Below, piece after piece: positions 5,758-7,847 of a DNA stretch of 7,847 nucleotides. Numbering within the stretch: position 1 is the first letter of the stretch; every line of letters starts with the position of its first letter. The notes under the pieces are model-generated. The model did not search any database. It was not told the origin of the DNA and saw only the letters and a program-made list of their open reading frames with translations. A program made the translations under genes and the position numbers. The DNA is taken from NCBI GenBank assembly GCA_964479375.1, contig CAYZKD010000023.1, forward strand, positions 1 through 7,847, in the 5' to 3' direction. Origin of the DNA: CAYXTC01 sp964479375. Its GTDB lineage: Bacteria > Patescibacteriota > Minisyncoccia > Minisyncoccales > GWA2-38-27.

Positions 5758-5780
5758 GGTTATAGCGTGGCGTTATAGCC
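5758..5780 (+). promoter_or_regulatory. Leader hairpin made of a direct repeat
   Basis: GGTTATAGC (5758-5766) and GTTATAGCC (5772-5780) pair over 9 bp with two G-U pairs and a 5-nt loop. The same bases form a direct repeat of GTTATAGC with 13-bp spacing, so they could be either a 5'-end RNA hairpin or a tandem protein-binding site. The hairpin would begin at the predicted transcript start. Confidence 0.45.
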
Positions 5781-5814
5781 TTCTTAGTTCTTTGGCAATG
5801 GAAGGAGAAAGAAA

Positions 5815-5970
5815 ATGATTGCTGATTTAGGAAGCTGGTGGGATAAAATTGTCGATGCTGTTCTTGCTTTCCCTTATATTCTCATAGGACTAATTGTTGG
5901 AGGATTGGTTCTTTCTATAACTGCTTCAATAATTTTTGGGAAGAGAAAGTCGGGGGATCGTGGTAGTTAG
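5815..5970 (+). CDS. Small single-span membrane peptide, 51 aa
   Basis: A 51-residue peptide starting MIADLGSWWDK and ending in a basic tail with GKRKSGDRGS. An excellent Shine-Dalgarno (AAGGAG, 5802-5807) sits seven bases before the ATG, and a promoter and leader hairpin lie upstream. Residues about 3-19 look like an amphipathic interfacial helix with two Trp. Residues about 20-41 are one membrane span rich in Ile, Leu, Val and Gly, followed by positive charges. Size and architecture fit a holin-like peptide, a type I toxin or a small membrane-complex subunit; none is demonstrated. Its position divergent from a terminase fragment makes a phage origin worth considering. The frame is the only one here with good translation signals. 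Confidence 0.6.
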   Translation: MIADLGSWWDKIVDAVLAFPYILIGLIVGGLVLSITASIIFGKRKSGDRGS

Positions 5971-5985
5971 GGTGCTTTATGGTTC

Positions 5986-5994
5986 TGATATAAT
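5986..5994 (+). promoter_or_regulatory. Extended -10 promoter of a short transcript
   Basis: TGA followed by a perfect TATAAT (5989-5994), 15 nt after the stop of the 51-aa gene. No strong -35 is seen. Confidence 0.5.
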
Positions 5995-6000
5995 TCTGAG

Positions 6001-6071
6001 CTCTAAGAAACACTAATATTCCTTACAAGGAGCATACAAGGGATTCGAGTTAACTCTCGGGTCTTTTTTTT
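6001..6071 (+). ncRNA. Candidate short RNA between promoter and terminator
   Basis: From the extended -10 at 5986-5994 to the terminator at 6042-6071 is only about 70 nt, with no credible reading frame. It contains a TCCT/AGGA mini-stem and an AAGGAG. A small RNA is inferred only from the flanking signals. Confidence 0.25.
6042..6071 (+). terminator. Rho-independent terminator
   Basis: GATTCGAG (6042-6049) pairs with CTCGGGTC (6056-6063) over 8 bp with two G-U pairs and a 6-nt loop, followed by eight T. It may also end transcription of the 51-aa gene. Confidence 0.8.
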
Positions 6072-6131
6072 ATGTCTTCGTCGATTCTTCAGTAATATTT
6101 AATACTTTTTCAGGCTTTTTTAGTCTTGGAA
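6056..6131. repeat. ~72-nt direct repeat, copy 2
   Basis: Second copy of 4692-4764, again starting in a terminator's right arm and T-run. It diverges after 6131, lacks the 32-nt core found beyond copy 1, and joins directly to the HAD-like pseudogene. The minus strand again ends EKVLNITEESTKT then TAA. Confidence 0.75.
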
Positions 6132-6154
6132 CTTAAACAAGGGGGGGCGCTTTT

Positions 6155-6494
6155 ATGGTTGCACTAAGATCTGATATGAAGGAAACTTTATTTAGCGAGA
6201 TAAAAGAGTATGGATTGCATGGTTTTTTCGATGATGTTGTTTTTAACATCCACGATCACGATAAAGAAGAGGGGCTGTGTAATTTAATCAAAAAGTACGG
6301 GCTAAAAAGAGAAAATACCTTTTTTGTAGGAGGCTCTAACCACGAGATTGAGGTTGGTAGCAAAAACAGCATTAGAACCGTTGCCCTAACGCGGGGGTTT
6401 TAGTTCAAAAGACGCCCTAGGAGTTGAAGGGCCCAATTTTTTAGTCGACGATGTGAAAAAATTAAAAGAAATTTTTATTCCAAAAGGGCTCTAA
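6155..6494 (+). pseudogene. HAD-like phosphatase, truncated and frameshifted
   Basis: The open part (6155-6403) encodes 82 residues resembling the C-terminal half of a HAD hydrolase: VALRSD near the motif II position, a Lys in DHDKEEGLCNLIKKYG, then FFVGGSNHEIEVG and TVALTRGF. The acidic motif IV normally begins GDS or GDG; here the first Asp is Gly, which should impair metal binding. The frame breaks at GGGGGTTTT (about 6394-6402). With one G removed it continues as FSSKDALGVEGPNFLVDD to a TAA at 6492-6494. Upstream, a frame reading ELKQGG enters a G7 run at 6141-6147, suggesting a second slip, while the DxD-bearing N-terminal half is absent. The 5' side abuts repeat copy 2. Sequencing error could explain the homopolymer slips but not the missing N-terminus. 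Confidence 0.65.
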
Positions 6495-6516
6495 TGTCAT
6501 TCGGTCTCCGGAGCCA
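6483..6516 (-). repeat. Dispersed repeat, copy D
   Basis: The minus strand reads TGGCTCC, 8 variable bases, AATGACATTAGAGCCCTTT, translating in the shared frame as LRRPNDIRAL. Its ends are GGCTC and GAGCC where copy A has AGCTC and GAGCT, a paired change that keeps the inverted ends. It covers the restored stop codon of the HAD pseudogene. Confidence 0.55.
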
Positions 6517-6543
6517 ATAAATATTTTATATACCCCCAAAACT

Positions 6544-6581
6544 TTGACAGGGCTATGCAGATATGCAGATTTATATATAAT
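6544..6581 (+). promoter_or_regulatory. Promoter-like pair with a spacer expanded by 8-bp duplication
   Basis: TTGACA (6544-6549) and TATAAT (6576-6581) are both perfect but 26 bp apart. The spacer contains two exact tandem copies of ATGCAGAT (6555-6562, 6563-6570). Removing one copy gives an 18-bp spacer, a normal sigma70 promoter. The present form is probably weak or off unless the -10 works alone. Confidence 0.55.
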
Positions 6582-6597
6582 GAAAGTACTATGATCA

Positions 6598-6630
6598 CTG
6601 CTCCTGCCTTCGGGCAAGGGCAGTTTTTTT
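6598..6630 (+). terminator. Strong terminator with TTCG tetraloop
   Basis: An 11-position stem (6598-6608 with 6613-6623, one G-U and one C-A) is capped by C(TTCG)G and followed by seven T. It lies about 17 nt after the TATAAT at 6576, so any transcript from that promoter would be very short. It also insulates the next promoter, which starts two bases after the T-run. Confidence 0.85.
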
Positions 6631-6631
6631 G

Positions 6632-6640
6632 TGATATAAT
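6632..6640 (+). promoter_or_regulatory. Extended -10 promoter of the NYN pseudogene
   Basis: TGA then perfect TATAAT (6635-6640), eight bases before the ATG at 6649. This implies a leaderless message. It may also be the promoter used by the downstream GerMN gene. Confidence 0.6.
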
Positions 6641-6648
6641 AAATTATA

Positions 6649-6908
6649 ATGGGGAATAATAATAAAAAAGAAAGATCAGCTGTTTATATAGATGGGAATA
6701 ATTTTACGGATATCTTAAAGACAAAGAAATAGGCCCTAGAAAGGGAATAGAATTTAATTATTCTAAGTTTATAAATTTTTTAGTGGGGGAAAGAGAGCGT
6801 GTATCAAAAAGATACTATATTGGTATTGCTCGCAACATAGATGACTCTTCTGGGGGCAAGAGAATTGTTAAAGACGGGAATTCAAAAATAAAGGGTCGTA
6901 AAAAATAA
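6649..6908 (+). pseudogene. NYN-domain (DUF88/LabA-like) nuclease, frameshifted and truncated
   Basis: From the ATG the frame encodes RSAVYIDGNNF, the start of an NYN (PIN-like) RNase domain including its first catalytic-type Asp, but stops at a TAG at 6730-6732. One T appears to be missing from the TTTT at 6702-6705. Restoring it gives GNNFYGYLKDKEIGPRKG, then KRYYIGIARNIDDS, ending at TAA 6906-6908. The restored product is only about 86 residues; the second half of the domain with the other acidic residues (a later D and the SGDxDF-type motif) is absent, so it is also truncated. The GerMN gene begins 17 bases later. A homopolymer sequencing error could explain the shift but not the truncation. 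Confidence 0.7.
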
Positions 6909-6925
6909 TTAAGAGTTATAGAAAA

Positions 6926-7723
6926 ATGAACAAAAAAACTATTATTGCAACCATTGTCATTATTATTGTTGTTGCCGGGGGGGTTGTTTTGATCAAAATG
7001 GCAGCTAAGTCTACAGAAGATCCTGCGGCAGAAAATGCTTTGGAGAATCCAGAAAAGATTGCCGAAAACTGGATTCTTAACAATTCCCCCAGTTATAGGT
7101 TTGACGGGTCTGATTTAAAGATGGTGTCTGAAGAGAAAGCGTCAGAGGAGGAGTTATACTCTTTCGTTTTCTCTTTTAAATCAAGGGTATCCGGATATGG
7201 AAACAGAACCGATGAAATGACGGCTCAAGTGATCACCTCCCACACAATAGAAGTTGTTGTTAAAGACGGAGAAGTTGTAAGTGCTATCACTGACGGCGTC
7301 TACGACGAGATGAAAGAAGAGATGACAGGAGAAGATGCTCCTGAGACAATCAAGATAAAACTCTATTTTGTTAAAGTGGCAGAGGGCCAAGAAGAAATCG
7401 TAGAGATTGAAAGGTTAATTCCTTATAATACGGTGGCGACGGCAAGGGCGGCAATTGCAGAGCTTCTCAGGGGGCCTCTTGCCGCAGAGAAGAACGAGGG
7501 TTTATCAACTTCTATAAACGAGGAGGTCGAGATCCAGAGTATTAGCGTGGAAAGTGGCGTAGCCTCGGTTGATTTCAGCGAAGAACTAGAGGAGGGTGTT
7601 GCCGGATCTGCCCGGGTTACGGCAATTAGAGAGCAAATAGAGAAAACCCTGTTGCAGTTTAACACAGTGGACCAAGTGGTTATTTCTGTTAATGGCAGAA
7701 CCGAAGATGTTCTGCAGCCTTGA
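6926..7723 (+). CDS. Membrane-anchored GerMN-domain protein
   Basis: A 265-residue protein with an N-terminal anchor (NKK, then a span at about 5-25) and no lipobox Cys, so it is probably tethered with its domains outside. Residues about 45-130 form a domain seen with GerMN proteins in CPR genomes, as I recall, including SRVSGYGNRTDEMTAQ, SHTIEVVVKDGEVVSAITD and VYDEM. Residues about 145-262 match the GerMN fold: LYFVK, a RLIPY segment, AAIAELLRGP, IQSISVESGVASVDFSEEL and a final VVISVNG. GerMN is known from spore germination proteins but occurs widely in non-sporulating bacteria, where it probably binds cell-envelope ligands. AAGAG lies ten bases upstream. It may be transcribed together with the preceding pseudogene. 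The stop is TGA, arguing against TGA recoding. Confidence 0.88.
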   Translation: MNKKTIIATIVIIIVVAGGVVLIKMAAKSTEDPAAENALENPEKIAENWILNNSPSYRFDGSDLKMVSEEKASEEELYSFVFSFKSRVSGYGNRTDEMTAQVITSHTIEVVVKDGEVVSAITDGVYDEMKEEMTGEDAPETIKIKLYFVKVAEGQEEIVEIERLIPYNTVATARAAIAELLRGPLAAEKNEGLSTSINEEVEIQSISVESGVASVDFSEELEEGVAGSARVTAIREQIEKTLLQFNTVDQVVISVNGRTEDVLQP

Positions 7724-7750
7724 CGCAGACTATTCTCCAAAACACCCTTT

Positions 7751-7781
7751 ATCCCGCGCTCTCCGGCGTGGGATATTTTTT
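7751..7781 (+). terminator. Rho-independent terminator of the GerMN gene
   Basis: ATCCCGCGC (7751-7759) pairs with GCGTGGGAT (7766-7774), 9 bp with one G-U pair and a 6-nt loop, then A and six T. Confidence 0.88.
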
Positions 7782-7796
7782 AAGGGGAGGAAGGGG

Positions 7797-7802
7797 TATA
7801 AT
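7797..7802 (+). promoter_or_regulatory. -10 element pointing off the right edge
   Basis: TATAAT at 7797-7802 follows a purine-rich stretch just after the GerMN terminator. An ATG lies seven bases later at 7810 but its frame closes after MEQK, so it is not annotated as a gene. The true downstream gene is probably outside the window. Confidence 0.45.
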
Positions 7803-7847
7803 TAACAAGATGGAACAAAAGTAAGGGGAATTTGAATTTGTTTTAAG

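Noticed and set aside
5798..5818. MEGERK leader peptide overlapping the 51-aa start by ATGA
   Set aside because: Only six codons; it consists mostly of the Shine-Dalgarno of the real gene and has no ribosome site of its own.
2069..6516. CRISPR array or integron attC sites as an explanation for the dispersed repeats
   Set aside because: Copies are hundreds to thousands of bases apart with no regular spacers, and they lack the conserved attC end motifs; no cas gene or integrase is present.

Overview
The window looks like a fragment of a Candidate Phyla Radiation (Patescibacteria, Parcubacteria-like) genome, probably a metagenome assembly. The grounds are family content recalled from memory: a DUF2207 membrane protein with a Gly-rich tail, a membrane-anchored GerMN protein, a Nudix protein resembling the domain inserted in CPR leucyl-tRNA synthetases, and a Trp/Arg-rich conserved hypothetical. 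Most of the sequence is AT-rich and the genetic code reads as standard. No rRNA, tRNA, CRISPR array, intact transposase or complete known operon was seen.

Layout. 1-890: a self-contained unit of strong promoter, leader hairpin, Shine-Dalgarno, PEP-CTERM-tagged exported protein and terminator. It is clearly more GC-rich than the rest and looks foreign. 890-1198: no gene, but a REP-like palindrome and a promoter. 1199-1999: a membrane-anchored protein of unknown function. 2138-3826 (minus): the DUF2207 protein, divergent from a conserved hypothetical at 3892-4395. 4427-4706: a compact unit making a 54-residue Cys-containing protein, with a consensus promoter and a perfect hairpin terminator. 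4888-5361: a Nudix hydrolase. 5515-6908: a graveyard of broken genes (phage terminase ATPase fragment, HAD-like phosphatase, NYN nuclease), interspersed with a 51-residue single-span membrane peptide and short promoter-terminator units. 6926-7723: the GerMN protein, followed by a terminator and a promoter pointing off the right edge.

The genes do not form an evident pathway; they are mostly single-gene units with their own promoters and terminators. Three things stand out. First, a ~32-nt dispersed repeat occurs four times in the same orientation, each time between genes, and reads on the minus strand as a short conserved peptide (D/N-D/N-F/I-R-A/T core). Two copies belong to a longer repeat and a further partial copy lacks the core. 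Second, extended -10 promoters repeatedly lie so close to the ATG that leaderless mRNAs are expected. Third, one promoter has its spacer lengthened from 18 to 26 bp by an exact 8-bp tandem duplication, as expected for a slippage switch or a recently inactivated promoter.
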